From contig CAZFVV010000004.1 of assembly GCA_964522165.1 (NCBI GenBank), positions 1-64,000 on the forward strand: a stretch of DNA of 64,000 nucleotides, written 5' to 3'. This DNA comes from JABWBP01 sp964522165 (GTDB lineage: Bacteria; Calditrichota; Calditrichia; RBG-13-44-9; J075). The translations under genes were made by a program, and so were the position numbers. Positions 50,857 through 60,200 of the stretch are shown here, piece by piece. Position 1 is the first letter of the stretch. The number at the start of each line of letters is the position of its first letter. Below the pieces are notes generated by a model, which ran no database searches, had not been told where the DNA came from, and saw nothing but the letters and a program-made list of their open reading frames with translations.

Positions 50857-50930
50857 GCGTGAAACGTGATGCGTAAGGCGTGAAATGTAAAGCCCCATGG
50901 CGCCCGGAAATCACGCATCACGTTTCACGC
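50857..50930. repeat. GCGTGAAACGTGATGCGT word hairpin
   Basis: Perfect 18-bp arms at 50857-50874 and 50913-50930 with a loop of 38 bases. The flanks (GAGCGAAACGTA, AAGGCGTGAAATG) carry further variants of the word. It lies between two minus-strand genes. Confidence 0.9.
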
Positions 50931-50982
50931 GCACTATCTTGTTTCCCTCCCACTGCGCATCATTCACCCAATGCCCCCCCTC

Positions 50983-51828
50983 TCACATCCCCGCCCACAT
51001 CAGGGCGCCGCCGAGCAGTAATCCGGCCACCAGGCCGATCCCCTTGATCACCAGGGAATCCTTGAGCGATACCGAGAGCAGGGGCAGCAGGGCGTGGCCG
51101 TTTTGCACCAGCATATTGGTGAACAAAACCGAAAACGGAATGGTCTTTTCCATGAACATGGTCACGAAGATCAGGTGCGGCCCGCTTTGGGGGATCAACC
51201 CGACCAACCCCGCTGCTAAGAGCATTAAATACGGTTTATCGCTCAGAAATCGCTCCAACTGGTAGGCGGTAATCGCCCACTCGATCAAAAAAATGGCCGC
51301 AAAGGTCCACAGAAAAATTTTGATCATGTGCTGCTTGATGATGTGGTTCCAGACGTGATCGAGGGTGTAGTGCCGGAAGGAAAACTTGACCTCGGGATGA
51401 AAAATTGCCGTCACACAGTGGAATTCGTGCCCGCCGCGCCGCCGTTTTTGCGCCACATCGACCAGCCAGCCGGTGAGGTAGCCTATTAAAAAGAGCAGCG
51501 CAGTCAATCCCAGCGCCGCGAGGGGGAATTCGGAGAACATCACGTATGCTTCATCGCCGGTGGTGGCGATAAATGCTGCCAGCAGCGCTCCGAAAGTGAT
51601 CAACCCGTGGGTGTGCAGAGAGACCGCTAAAAAAGCGCCCTCGCAACCGGGAATGGCGCCCAGGAAAGCGCTGATGAGGTACTGGGCGCGGGGGTATTTT
51701 TGCAGGAAGGAGAGCATTTTACCGCGAGAATACACGTAGGCCAGGTCCATCGCCACCAGGGCGACAAACACTAACCCGGAAATCTCCAGGGTCTCCCAAA
51801 AGGTGTGTCGGAGGATCTCAATCATCAT
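50983..51828 (-). CDS. Putative manganese/arsenic exporter (ArsP_2/DUF2899-like)
   Basis: 281 residues and about eight membrane helices in two related halves. Conserved polar signatures are GAIPGCEGAFLAV and ATTGDEAYVMF in the first half and GLIPQSGPHLIFVTMF in the second. A cytoplasmic His-rich loop (about 125-160, GGHEFHCVTAIFHPE, FRHYTLDHVWNH) may bind metal. These features match proteins annotated as putative manganese transporter or ArsP-type efflux; the substrate cannot be decided from sequence. It is the first minus-strand gene of a loose three-gene run. Confidence 0.75.
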   Translation of the reverse strand: MMIEILRHTFWETLEISGLVFVALVAMDLAYVYSRGKMLSFLQKYPRAQYLISAFLGAIPGCEGAFLAVSLHTHGLITFGALLAAFIATTGDEAYVMFSEFPLAALGLTALLFLIGYLTGWLVDVAQKRRRGGHEFHCVTAIFHPEVKFSFRHYTLDHVWNHIIKQHMIKIFLWTFAAIFLIEWAITAYQLERFLSDKPYLMLLAAGLVGLIPQSGPHLIFVTMFMEKTIPFSVLFTNMLVQNGHALLPLLSVSLKDSLVIKGIGLVAGLLLGGALMWAGM

Positions 51829-52154
51829 ATTTATTTGCTTATCAGCCCGGCGCCCTCAAAAATGGCGGGAGCCAATATAACGAATCCTCTCCGTCATTTG
51901 CAAAGCGGATGTCAATAATTTAGTGGAAAGTGGCAAGTAGCAAGTGGGAAGTTGCAAGTAAGAAGTTGCAAGTGAGAAAGCCTGCCCCGGGAATGCGGGG
52001 TTGCAAGTGGGAATTGAAATTACTACCTCACACTCTCACTTCTCACTTCACACTTCTCACTTCACACTTCTTACTTGCCACTTCTCACTCCTCACTTTTC
52101 AGCAAGAAAATCAGCTTGATTTTAAGTATGTGAAATCATTATATTTGACAGCCT
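51829..52154. repeat. Divergent spacer with AAGTGGCAAGTAGCAAGTGGG words
   Basis: AAGTGGCAAGTAGCAAG, GGGAAGTTGCAAGTAAG, AAGTTGCAAGTGAG words (51923-51975) are answered by CTCACTTCTCACTTCACACT, CTTACTTGCCACTTCTCACT (52027-52100). It must also hold promoters for the exporter (-) and cutA (+), which I cannot place. Confidence 0.7.
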
Positions 52155-52475
52155 ATGAATCAAAAATATTACGTTATACTCTGTACCGTTCCCGACGAGG
52201 CGACCGCCGCAGCGATCTCCCGGGCGCTGGTAACGGAGAAATTGGCTGCTTGTTGCAACGTCATCCCGGGGCTGCGTTCGATCTATCGCTGGAAGGGGGA
52301 CATTTGCGATGACCGCGAATACCTGCTGATGATCAAATCTCGCGCCGACGTTTACGAGCGCCTGGAACGGCGCATTCAATCTTTGCATCCTTATGAAATA
52401 CCGGAAATCCTGGCTCTGCCGGTAAATGATGGATCCTTGAAATACTTAACATGGGTGGATGAAAATGTCGAGTAG
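52155..52475 (+). CDS. cutA: Divalent-cation tolerance protein CutA
   Basis: 106 residues, a full-length CutA1 of the trimeric ferredoxin-like fold. Family blocks are EKLAACCNVIPGLRSIYRWK (about 28-47) and HPYEIPEILALPVNDG. Linked genetically to copper and divalent-metal tolerance; the mechanism is unclear. It lies divergently from a putative metal exporter, which gives the neighbourhood a metal theme. It overlaps the start of the next gene by 11-17 bases. Confidence 0.94.
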   Translation: MNQKYYVILCTVPDEATAAAISRALVTEKLAACCNVIPGLRSIYRWKGDICDDREYLLMIKSRADVYERLERRIQSLHPYEIPEILALPVNDGSLKYLTWVDENVE

Positions 52476-53433
52476 CAAAGCAAGCAAAGAAATTAAGACA
52501 AGTAAAGAAATCGACGAATTGAATGGATCGGAAGATGACGGCTTAGAGTATTGGAGAACGGACGTCGCCAAAATCCGCGACGATTCCACGCACGGTTCCA
52601 TTTACCTGGCCAACCAGGCGTTAGATATTGTGGAAGATTTCGTTCGCCGGCAGTTGTACAAGAACCGTACCGAGCTGATTCAGGCTCTCTCCAAGCTGAG
52701 CAACGCCCTGGTGCGCGCCAAACCGTTGATGGCGTTGATCTATAACCGCACCCGCCACGTATTGGTATTCATTCAGAATATTCCCAAAGAACAGAAGGAT
52801 ATCAACTCCATCCGCGACGCCACCCTGGAAGAGATCGTTCAAATCCGCCAGCGCGCGGAAGACAACGTGAAGGTCATTACCCGCTGGGGATGCCGCCTGA
52901 TCCTGGACCACCACGTCATCCTGACCCATTCCGCCAGCAGCGTGGTGGAATCCATCCTGATGGAGGCGCGGCGGCAGAAAAAGCGTTTCCGGGTGATCTG
53001 CACCGAAAGCCGCCCGTTGAACGAAGGCACCCAGATGGCCTACCGCCTGGCCAAAGCCGGAATCAAGGTGCGCCTGGTGCCGGACGCGGACATCGCCCGG
53101 GCGGTGGAGGAGTGCCATTTTGTATTGACCGGTACCGACCGCTTTACGGAAACTACTTTTGTGAACAAAACCGGCACCCACGCAATCGCCGTCATGGCAA
53201 AACACATGAACAAATCGCTTTTCGTAGCCGGAGAAACCGCCAAGGTGCTGTTAAAAAGAACTTACCCGGTGCGGTTTGTGCAAAACAATCCCAAGGAGTT
53301 GGTGAGTAAATTATCGGACAACTTGCAGGTGGAAAATATCTACTTCGAGGAATCCCCCATTTCCATGGCCGATAAGATTATCCTGGAAGACGGGGTGTTC
53401 GAGTTGAAAGAGTTTGTGGACCGGTATTTGTAA
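52459..53433 (+). CDS. eIF2B alpha/beta/delta-like protein (MtnA/R15P isomerase superfamily)
   Basis: 324 residues; ATG codons at 52459 and 52465 are both possible. The first 25 residues are polar and Ser/Lys-rich. An N-terminal helical domain (DSTHGSIYLANQALDIVEDF, then LSNALVRAKPLMALIYNRTR) is followed by a Rossmann-like domain with VILTHSASSVVESIL and VLTGTDRFTETTFVNKTGTHA. Asp227 of GTDR matches the catalytic Asp of MtnA-type isomerases. The catalytic Cys normally in a THC-type motif is Ser (THSAS, Ser158). It could be a sugar-phosphate isomerase of altered mechanism or a ligand-binding regulator. It is overlapped by cutA and followed 12 bases later by a response regulator. Confidence 0.75.
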   Translation: MKMSSSKASKEIKTSKEIDELNGSEDDGLEYWRTDVAKIRDDSTHGSIYLANQALDIVEDFVRRQLYKNRTELIQALSKLSNALVRAKPLMALIYNRTRHVLVFIQNIPKEQKDINSIRDATLEEIVQIRQRAEDNVKVITRWGCRLILDHHVILTHSASSVVESILMEARRQKKRFRVICTESRPLNEGTQMAYRLAKAGIKVRLVPDADIARAVEECHFVLTGTDRFTETTFVNKTGTHAIAVMAKHMNKSLFVAGETAKVLLKRTYPVRFVQNNPKELVSKLSDNLQVENIYFEESPISMADKIILEDGVFELKEFVDRYL

Positions 53434-53445
53434 AAACAGGGGAAG

Positions 53446-54183
53446 ATGGTTCCGCAGCCAGAAAAAACTAAGATCAGTGTGTTAGTGGTGGACGACGACC
53501 CGGTTACCCGGCAGATTCTATCCGATCTTTTGACCGGCAGGGATTGCCGGGTGGCGACCGCCACCAACGGGGAAGATGCCATCCAACTGGCGTTGGTGTA
53601 CCGCCCGGATTTGATTTTCCTGGACGTGATCATGCCCCACTTAGACGGTTTCCAAACCCTGGAGCGGCTGCGGAAAATGGAAAAAACCCGCGCCATCCCG
53701 GTTATTATCATCACCTCCCGCACCGACAGCGCTACCCTGATGCAGGCGTTACAGATGGGCGCCAATGATTTTATCACCAAACCGTTTTTACGCGGCGACC
53801 TGATCCGCAAGATGAACTTCGTGCTGCTGAACCGGCAGCAGCAAAAGAAGGTCACCGAGGCGGCCCTGGCCCCGGACCCGCTGGCCGCCCCGCCCGGCAA
53901 ATCCTACGACCGTATGAAGGAAAGCTTCATTCTGCACTTCGAAAATATCTACCTGACCCTCCTGCGCCTCATCTCCGAGCATAATCAAAAAGAGCTGGAG
54001 CGGGTGATCGCCCGTTTGCTGGATACGGTGCAATTCTACCAGTTTATGGGCGTTAAGGAAGAAATCGCCCAACTGCTGCGGGCGGTTAGCGAGCGGGAGT
54101 GGGACCGCGCTATCGATTACCTGGAAAACGCCTACCACCTGTTCCGGGATTTCCGCACCAGCATTCCGCGGGTACTACAGTGA
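53446..54183 (+). CDS. Response regulator with an unusual helical output domain
   Basis: 245 residues. The CheY-like receiver is complete: acidic triad Asp16-18 (VVDDDP), phospho-acceptor Asp60 (IFLDVIMP), IIITSRTD and Lys112 (ITKPF). A Pro/Ala-rich linker (about 135-155) leads to an all-helical C-terminal region (FILHFENIYLTLLRLISEHN, LLRAVSEREWDRAIDYLENA) of about 90 residues. It has no helix-turn-helix, GGDEF, HD or kinase motif, and no Hpt-type histidine context that I can identify. No sensor kinase is adjacent. Output is probably by protein-protein contact. Confidence 0.85.
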   Translation: MVPQPEKTKISVLVVDDDPVTRQILSDLLTGRDCRVATATNGEDAIQLALVYRPDLIFLDVIMPHLDGFQTLERLRKMEKTRAIPVIIITSRTDSATLMQALQMGANDFITKPFLRGDLIRKMNFVLLNRQQQKKVTEAALAPDPLAAPPGKSYDRMKESFILHFENIYLTLLRLISEHNQKELERVIARLLDTVQFYQFMGVKEEIAQLLRAVSEREWDRAIDYLENAYHLFRDFRTSIPRVLQ

Positions 54184-54300
54184 TCAAGTGTTTAAATGTT
54201 ATTGTGTTCATGTGTTATGGCCGTCTTGTGATCGAAATTTAGGAAAGCACCTTAATACTAAAACACTATAACACCTGAACACTTAAACACTTGAACACCC
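54184..54300. repeat. AAGTGTTTAAATGTTATTGTGTT word hairpin
   Basis: AAGTGTTTAAATGTT, GTGTTCATGTGTTATGG on the left are answered by AACACTATAACACCTG, AACACTTAAACACTTG on the right. The right arm runs up to the Shine-Dalgarno of cdsA. Confidence 0.78.
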
Positions 54301-54314
54301 GCAAAGGAGAAATT

Positions 54315-55199
54315 GTGAGCGAATTAGGCAAGCGAATCGGCGTGGCGACGTGGGGAATTCCCTCATTGCTGCTGCTAACCTACTTAGGCGGCTATTATTT
54401 CCTGGCCTTGATTTTGATCATTAACGGAATGGCGTTGTGGGAATTTTATACCATGTACCACAACAAGCAGATCTATCCCTACCGCGTGCCGGCGTTAGTG
54501 TTGAGCAGCTTTTTTCTGTTGGCGGCGTTTTTCTACCCCGGCCACTGGGAGAGCCTGCTGCTGCTGGCCCTGGTGTATATTTTATTCGTGCACCTGAGCA
54601 AGCAGGAAGGGCTGGCCAGCAAGAACGCCACTTTTACGATTACCGGGTTTGCTTACATCACCCTGTTCTTTTCCACCCTGCTGCGCCTGCGCCTGAATTT
54701 TGCGGAGTGGATGCCCGCCGCGGCGGAGAGCGTTTCCCTCACCGGGCTGGAAAGCTGGCTGCCCACTTTCGGGATGCCCATCTCCCCGGCCGGGGGGCGT
54801 TTGATCATCGTGATGTTTGGCGCCATCTGGATTTGCGACACCGCCGCCTACACCGCCGGCCGCAAGTTGGGCAAACACAAATTAGCGCCCGCGGTCAGCC
54901 CCAACAAAACCTGGGAAGGGGCGATTGCCGGGCTGTTATTTGGAATTCTCAGTTTTATGCTGCTGGGCAAGCTTTTCCTTCCCGGCCTGCCGCTAACCTA
55001 CTCCCTGGCCTGCGGCGCGATTGTGGGGATTTTCGGGCAGGTCGGCGACCTGGTGGAATCCCGCTTCAAGCGCGACGCCGGGGTGAAGGATACCTCCACC
55101 CTGCTGCCCGGGCACGGGGGTTTTTTGGACCGCTTCGATTCGATTATTTTTACCTCCCCGTTTTTGTGGGCGCTGTTTTACTATGGCGGGGGCGGGTGA
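54315..55199 (+). CDS. cdsA: Phosphatidate cytidylyltransferase CdsA
   Basis: 294 residues from a GTG at 54315, chosen because AAAGGAG lies 5 bases upstream; an upstream TTG at 54291 falls in repeat sequence. Makes CDP-diacylglycerol from phosphatidate and CTP. About eight membrane helices. The C-terminal signature is complete: SRFKRDAGVKDTSTLLPGHG and GFLDRFDSIIF. Also present are IWICDTAAYTAGRKLGKHKL and SPNKTWEGAI. It is the last gene of a four-gene plus-strand run starting at cutA. Confidence 0.95.
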   Translation: MSELGKRIGVATWGIPSLLLLTYLGGYYFLALILIINGMALWEFYTMYHNKQIYPYRVPALVLSSFFLLAAFFYPGHWESLLLLALVYILFVHLSKQEGLASKNATFTITGFAYITLFFSTLLRLRLNFAEWMPAAAESVSLTGLESWLPTFGMPISPAGGRLIIVMFGAIWICDTAAYTAGRKLGKHKLAPAVSPNKTWEGAIAGLLFGILSFMLLGKLFLPGLPLTYSLACGAIVGIFGQVGDLVESRFKRDAGVKDTSTLLPGHGGFLDRFDSIIFTSPFLWALFYYGGGG

Positions 55200-55618
55200 G
55201 CGAGGAAGGCGGAGGGGGAGTATTGGAAGGATGGGTTTTGGGAAGAATGGAGTAATGGGGGAATGCCTGCCCGGTGTTCTGAAAGATATGTTTCACGGGG
55301 TTTTGCGGATCCATTAGCAAATGAGGGATTTTTTTATTTTTTTTTCAATATTTGCCGCCCATTGGTGAATATATAAGTAGGTCAGGCTTGAAACGTAAGA
55401 GTTTCTTCGCCCGGGAGCGGCGTGATGGCGTTGAATTTTCCGACATTCCTTTTCCAGCGTTCAGGGACAGCAGTGTTAGGAATGTTCCTTCATTATATTA
55501 TATTCTATTCTATTCTATTCCTCCCCCGTCTTACCTGCCTAAAACTTTTTGCCAAAACCGTTTATTCCTGCCGGGAAACCGGTGTACTTTCCCGGAAACT
55601 CATTATAAGGAGGCCCTG
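55200..55618. promoter_or_regulatory. Leader region with a pentanucleotide tandem repeat
   Basis: A 419-bp spacer. It contains an AT-rich T-run (about 55330-55350) that could end cdsA transcription, and then four perfect TATTC units at 55501-55520 preceded by ATTATATTA. An AAGGAGG (55607-55613) serves the next gene. The reading frame of the next gene is open across part of this leader, but the sequence does not look coding. Confidence 0.55.
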
Positions 55619-57001
55619 ATGATGCGTTACCGATCTCCTGAAATTCGTATTCACCGCATTTTGCAATTTACCTTTTTCATTTTGCACTTGCTGCTATTGG
55701 CGTGCAGCTGCGAAAAATCCACCACCGCCCCGCCCCCGCCGGGGCCGGAAATTGTGCTCACCCTGGCCGAAGAGCCTTATCTCACCGAAATCTCCCTGAA
55801 GTTAGAACTCCGCAACCTGCCCCTGCCGCAACAATTGCTGATTACCCGCAACGACAGCCCCATTTTCAATGGCTCAATGGCCGCCAATGACACGACCGTA
55901 ACTGACTCCGCTTTACAACCGGCAACTAACTACTCCTACCGCGCCTACCGGATGGTAGAAGGGCAAAAAACCGACTCCAGCGCCCTGCTGCCGGTGAGCA
56001 CCATGGATACCACCAGCCACGACTTCCAGTGGGAGATCATTGAGTTCCCCAGCCTCTACGGCAGTGGGGTGCTGCGCGACGTGGCCATTATAAACGAAAA
56101 CGATATCTGGGCGGTGGGGGAGATTTACAGCGACAGCGCCCAACCCTGGCTGCCCTATAACGCGGTGCACTGGGATGGGCAGCAGTGGGAGTTGAAGCGG
56201 ATAACATATAGTGGTTCGCCCTGGTCTATAAAATCAGTCTTTGCATTTTCTTCTACTGATATTTGGTTCGATGCTTTTGTGAGATGGAATGGGAACAGTT
56301 TTATTCAGTTGCCAATACCCAATATCCTCATTGGCTATGGTATAAACAAAATTTGGGGCACATCCAGCAACAACTTATATGTGGTAGGAACCCAAGGTCT
56401 CATCGCCCACTACGACGGCCGGCGGTGGCAGAAGCTGGAGAGTGGGACAGAGTTAGGCTTGCGGGATATTTGGGGAGTTTCTGATAATGAAATATATATC
56501 GTTGGCGTTAACCGTGCACAAGTTCTGGGAGTGGTACTAAAGTATGATGGCTCCTCCTGGCAAAAGATGATTGATGGATTTGCCGAAGGAAACGGTTTTG
56601 ATCCCTCACAATTGTTTAAAACTCAACTATACGGCGCAACCGAAGGAATTTGGGTGGATGAGCATGGAACGGTTTATACCGTCGGTAATTTGATGTATCA
56701 ATATAAACGGGGGAAATGGGATTACGTGCGATCCTTACCGGAAAACCACCTAAACGGTAATCCCGGCAATTATTACCGCGGCTATTTACACGCGGTGCGG
56801 GGGAATGCTTCCAATGATATGTTTATATTCGGCCAGAGTGAAACCTTAATTCATTTCAATGGTTCGACCTGGGAAAAGATAGGGCCCGCTTATGTTCCCT
56901 GGAGCCCTCGTTGGTGGTATAACAGTGATGTGAAAAGAGATTTAGCAGTGGCGGTGGGAAATACGGTGGATTTCGCCCGGATTATCAAACTATGGCGATA
57001 A
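55619..57001 (+). CDS. Lipoprotein with Fn3-like and beta-propeller-like repeats
   Basis: 460 residues from the ATG at 55619, with AAGGAGG 5 bases upstream; 55622 is also an ATG. The lipoprotein signal ends near LLLACSCEK. A Pro-rich spacer (TTAPPPPGP) and one fibronectin-III-like domain (about 40-130) follow. The remainder is a series of WGTSSNNLYVVG, IAHYDGRRWQKL, VLKYDGSSWQKM and LIHFNGSTWEKI units, a propeller-like repeat often mislabelled glucosyltransferase in FCB genomes. There is no sorting domain at the C-terminus, so anchoring is by lipid only. Codon use in the second half is more AT-rich than in the neighbours. Ligand unknown. Confidence 0.78.
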   Translation: MMRYRSPEIRIHRILQFTFFILHLLLLACSCEKSTTAPPPPGPEIVLTLAEEPYLTEISLKLELRNLPLPQQLLITRNDSPIFNGSMAANDTTVTDSALQPATNYSYRAYRMVEGQKTDSSALLPVSTMDTTSHDFQWEIIEFPSLYGSGVLRDVAIINENDIWAVGEIYSDSAQPWLPYNAVHWDGQQWELKRITYSGSPWSIKSVFAFSSTDIWFDAFVRWNGNSFIQLPIPNILIGYGINKIWGTSSNNLYVVGTQGLIAHYDGRRWQKLESGTELGLRDIWGVSDNEIYIVGVNRAQVLGVVLKYDGSSWQKMIDGFAEGNGFDPSQLFKTQLYGATEGIWVDEHGTVYTVGNLMYQYKRGKWDYVRSLPENHLNGNPGNYYRGYLHAVRGNASNDMFIFGQSETLIHFNGSTWEKIGPAYVPWSPRWWYNSDVKRDLAVAVGNTVDFARIIKLWR

Positions 57002-57007
57002 AAATAA

Positions 57008-57039
57008 CCGGCGCCGGGCACTGCACTGCCCGGCGCCGG
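57008..57039. terminator. Strong hairpin after the propeller lipoprotein gene
   Basis: A perfect 13-bp GC stem CCGGCGCCGGGCA / TGCCCGGCGCCGG with a 6-base loop starts 7 bases after the stop. No T-run follows, so it may stall or protect a transcript end rather than act as a classical terminator. Confidence 0.55.
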
Positions 57040-57285
57040 GAGGATGCAATAATACTGTGACGCTTAGAGGTGTCATCCCTTAAAGGGTTCGTATTATTGC
57101 GAAGCAAACATACGGAAAGGAGGTGATTGGCGCAAGCGAAAAGCCCGTTAAATTACAAGTCGGTTTTAACATGGAGGAAATATTCTGATATGGGGCTCAG
57201 AACCCAAATGGCCAGAGAAAGCTGCACCTTTCTCGAAAAAACATCACCCAAGTTCAACCTTTTTAAAACCAGTAGAGGTGTCATT

Positions 57286-60200
57286 ATGAAGAAGATTATC
57301 AGTTTCCTGATGATGGCCATATTCTTTACGGCCATCGTGCAGGCCGGGGAATCGCCTTATAAAGAAGGCGAATTGATCATCCAGCTCGAAAAAACGGCGA
57401 CAATTGAAACCTGGACCGGCAAATATTCTTCCATAAGTCTGAAAGCCCAAAGGTTGCTCTCCCGGCGGCTCAATATCTGGCTGATGGAATTCGACCCGAA
57501 GGCGGTTTCATCAGAATCCGCCTTAAATATGGTTCGTTACGATGAAGCGGTGATCGCAGTCCAGTTCAACCATTACGTAACCCTCCGTTCCATTCTCCCC
57601 AATGACCCTCGTTTTAGTGAACAGTGGGGATTGCACAACACCGGGCAGTCCGGCGGGACTCCCGATGCCGACATTGACGCCCCGGAGGCCTGGGACCTTA
57701 CCACCGGCGGTGCCACCGCCCAGGGAGATGAAATCGTCATTGCCGTGATAGACGGCGGGGCAGACTTGAACCACCAGGACCTGAATTTCTGGAAAAACAT
57801 CCACGAAATTCCCGGCAACGGCATTGATGATGACAACAACGGCTACATCGATGATTATGACGGCTGGAACGCCTATAACCATACCGGTAACATACCTTCC
57901 AGCTCCCACGGCACCCACGTTTCCGGCATCGCCGGGGCAAAAGGCAACAATGGACTGGGGGTGAGCGGGGTCAATTGGAATGTCAAGATCATGCCCATCG
58001 CCGGGTCTTCGGGAACAGAATCGATTGTCGTTGAGGCTTATGGATACGCCCTGGAACTAAGGGCCCGCTACAACGAGACCAACGGAGAATACGGCGCATT
58101 TGTGGTGGTGACCAATTCTTCTTTTGGGGTGGATTATGGAAATCCGGCTAACTTTCCCATCTGGTGTTCCATGTATGATGCCATGGGCGCGGAGGGCATA
58201 TTGAGCTGTGCCGCAACGATTAATGCTCATGTGAATGTAGATATCGTGGGCGATGTTCCTACCGGCTGCCCCAGTGATTACCTGATTTCCGTAACCAACA
58301 CCACCCGGACGGATCAGAAAAATTCCAATGCCGGTTACGGAGAAATCTCGATTGACCTGGGCGCCCCGGGAACTTCCATTTTATCCACCCTGCCAAATAA
58401 TCAATATGGCAATAGCAGCGGCACTTCCATGGCTTCCCCGCATGTCGCCGGGGTTGTGGCCTTAATGTTTGCCCATGCCAATTCTCAACTCATCCAGGAG
58501 TATAAAAATGATCCGGCCGCTGTGGCATTGCTATTCAAGCAATGGTTATTAGCCGGGGTGGATCCCATCCCTGCGCTCCAGGGAATTACGGTTACTGGCG
58601 GACGGTTGAATGCCCATGGCGCTCTACAGAGTATTGGTAGCGGAGTAGAGTTTCAATTTGTCAATCGAATCCAGGGAACCACTAACTATGGCAGTTTAGT
58701 CGTGGATAATGACCTCAACAACCCGGTTCCTTCCGGAGGCGTCCGGAGTTTCGCTTACGGCACTTATCACCAGGTTCGCACCGCCCAATTGCCCTTCCTT
58801 CCCAACTGGCAGGGCGGGGGAACCACACAGAAGCATCATCGCTGGTATCAAAACAATTCCGATTTTAGTCTCAATCATCAGTTTCAGGCAGCGGCTCCAA
58901 CACCAAGCCTTCAAGATGCCTGGTTTAATTCAACTGAACCGGCAACCGTAAGAACGGACCTGATATCCGGCGGGCAGGGCGGTATTGTAGAATTAAAGGA
59001 TCCCTGGCGATACTACCAGGATGGCTTCGGCAACTGGCAGCAATCCAATCAGTTCATTTCTTATCCTTCTCCCTTCATTATCGAAAATGGCCAGATAACG
59101 GATTACGGCGGCGTGTTTTTGAATCAAGGTTTGCCCAATTGGCAACCGCCCTACTACACCCTCCGCGTCCCGCAAACCCAGTATCTCACCTTCCACAACC
59201 AGGTCATTCCCTGGCATTTCGTCAACTGGCAGGAAGACGCCAGCCAGGCCGAGGTTCAATACCTCATCCAGAACACCAGCCCGGTGGTGTTCAAGCAGGC
59301 TAACGCGGAAATACGCGCCCGCTATAAAGGCCACCTGGCTTCCAGCAACCCCGCCGCCACCAGGCACAACAACGGCCGGCGCATTGTGCGCGAGGCCGGC
59401 GGAACCCTCCACGCGGTCTATTCCGACGGCGGGCATTGTTGGTACACCTTCTCCACGGACAACGGGGAGCACTGGGCGGCGGAGAGCCTCGCTTCCGAGG
59501 ACCTGCCCATATACCACGATCCGGCGTTCCAATACCTTTACCCCGCCATTGCCGAGTATGAAGGCGCATTGCACCTGGCTTATACCAAAGCAGATTACGA
59601 TGAGGAGGGAAACTTAACCGGCGCCGCGGTATATTACCGCAGCAAACCCGGCGGCGAGCCCTGGGGAATGGCGAAGTTGATTTTCAGTTACTCCCTGTCC
59701 GATCCCCTGCATCTTCCCCAACCGGCCATTGGAGTCTGGAAAGACGGTTACGAATACGTGGTCATCGCCGCCAATAAAAAGACCGCTTCGGGTTCCGAGA
59801 TCGCCAGCTTTTATAAAAAAGTAAGCGATCCGGATTTCCAGACCATAGCGGCGTTCCCGGGCAGTCGCCCTTCCCTGGGAACCGATGAGTGGCATCTCAA
59901 CCTGCGGGTAAGCTATGATGATGCAGGCCGGATTTTACTGCGAAAGTGGAACGGTTCTACCAAAACCTGGTATGGAGCAGAACAGGTTTCCGAGGAACCC
60001 TGGTGGTTAGGCGCTCAACTGAATTCCAACCTGACCCATTCCTCCGATAACTATTCCCACGTGGTCTGGGCTTCCCAGGATGAAACCCTGATGCCGGTGG
60101 TGGCTTACCGGGCGCATCGAGCTCCCGGAAGCGGAACGGTAACCTATTTTTATTCCGGCCCCTGGCGCGGGGCGGTCTATCCCACCGTGGCGGCCGATTA

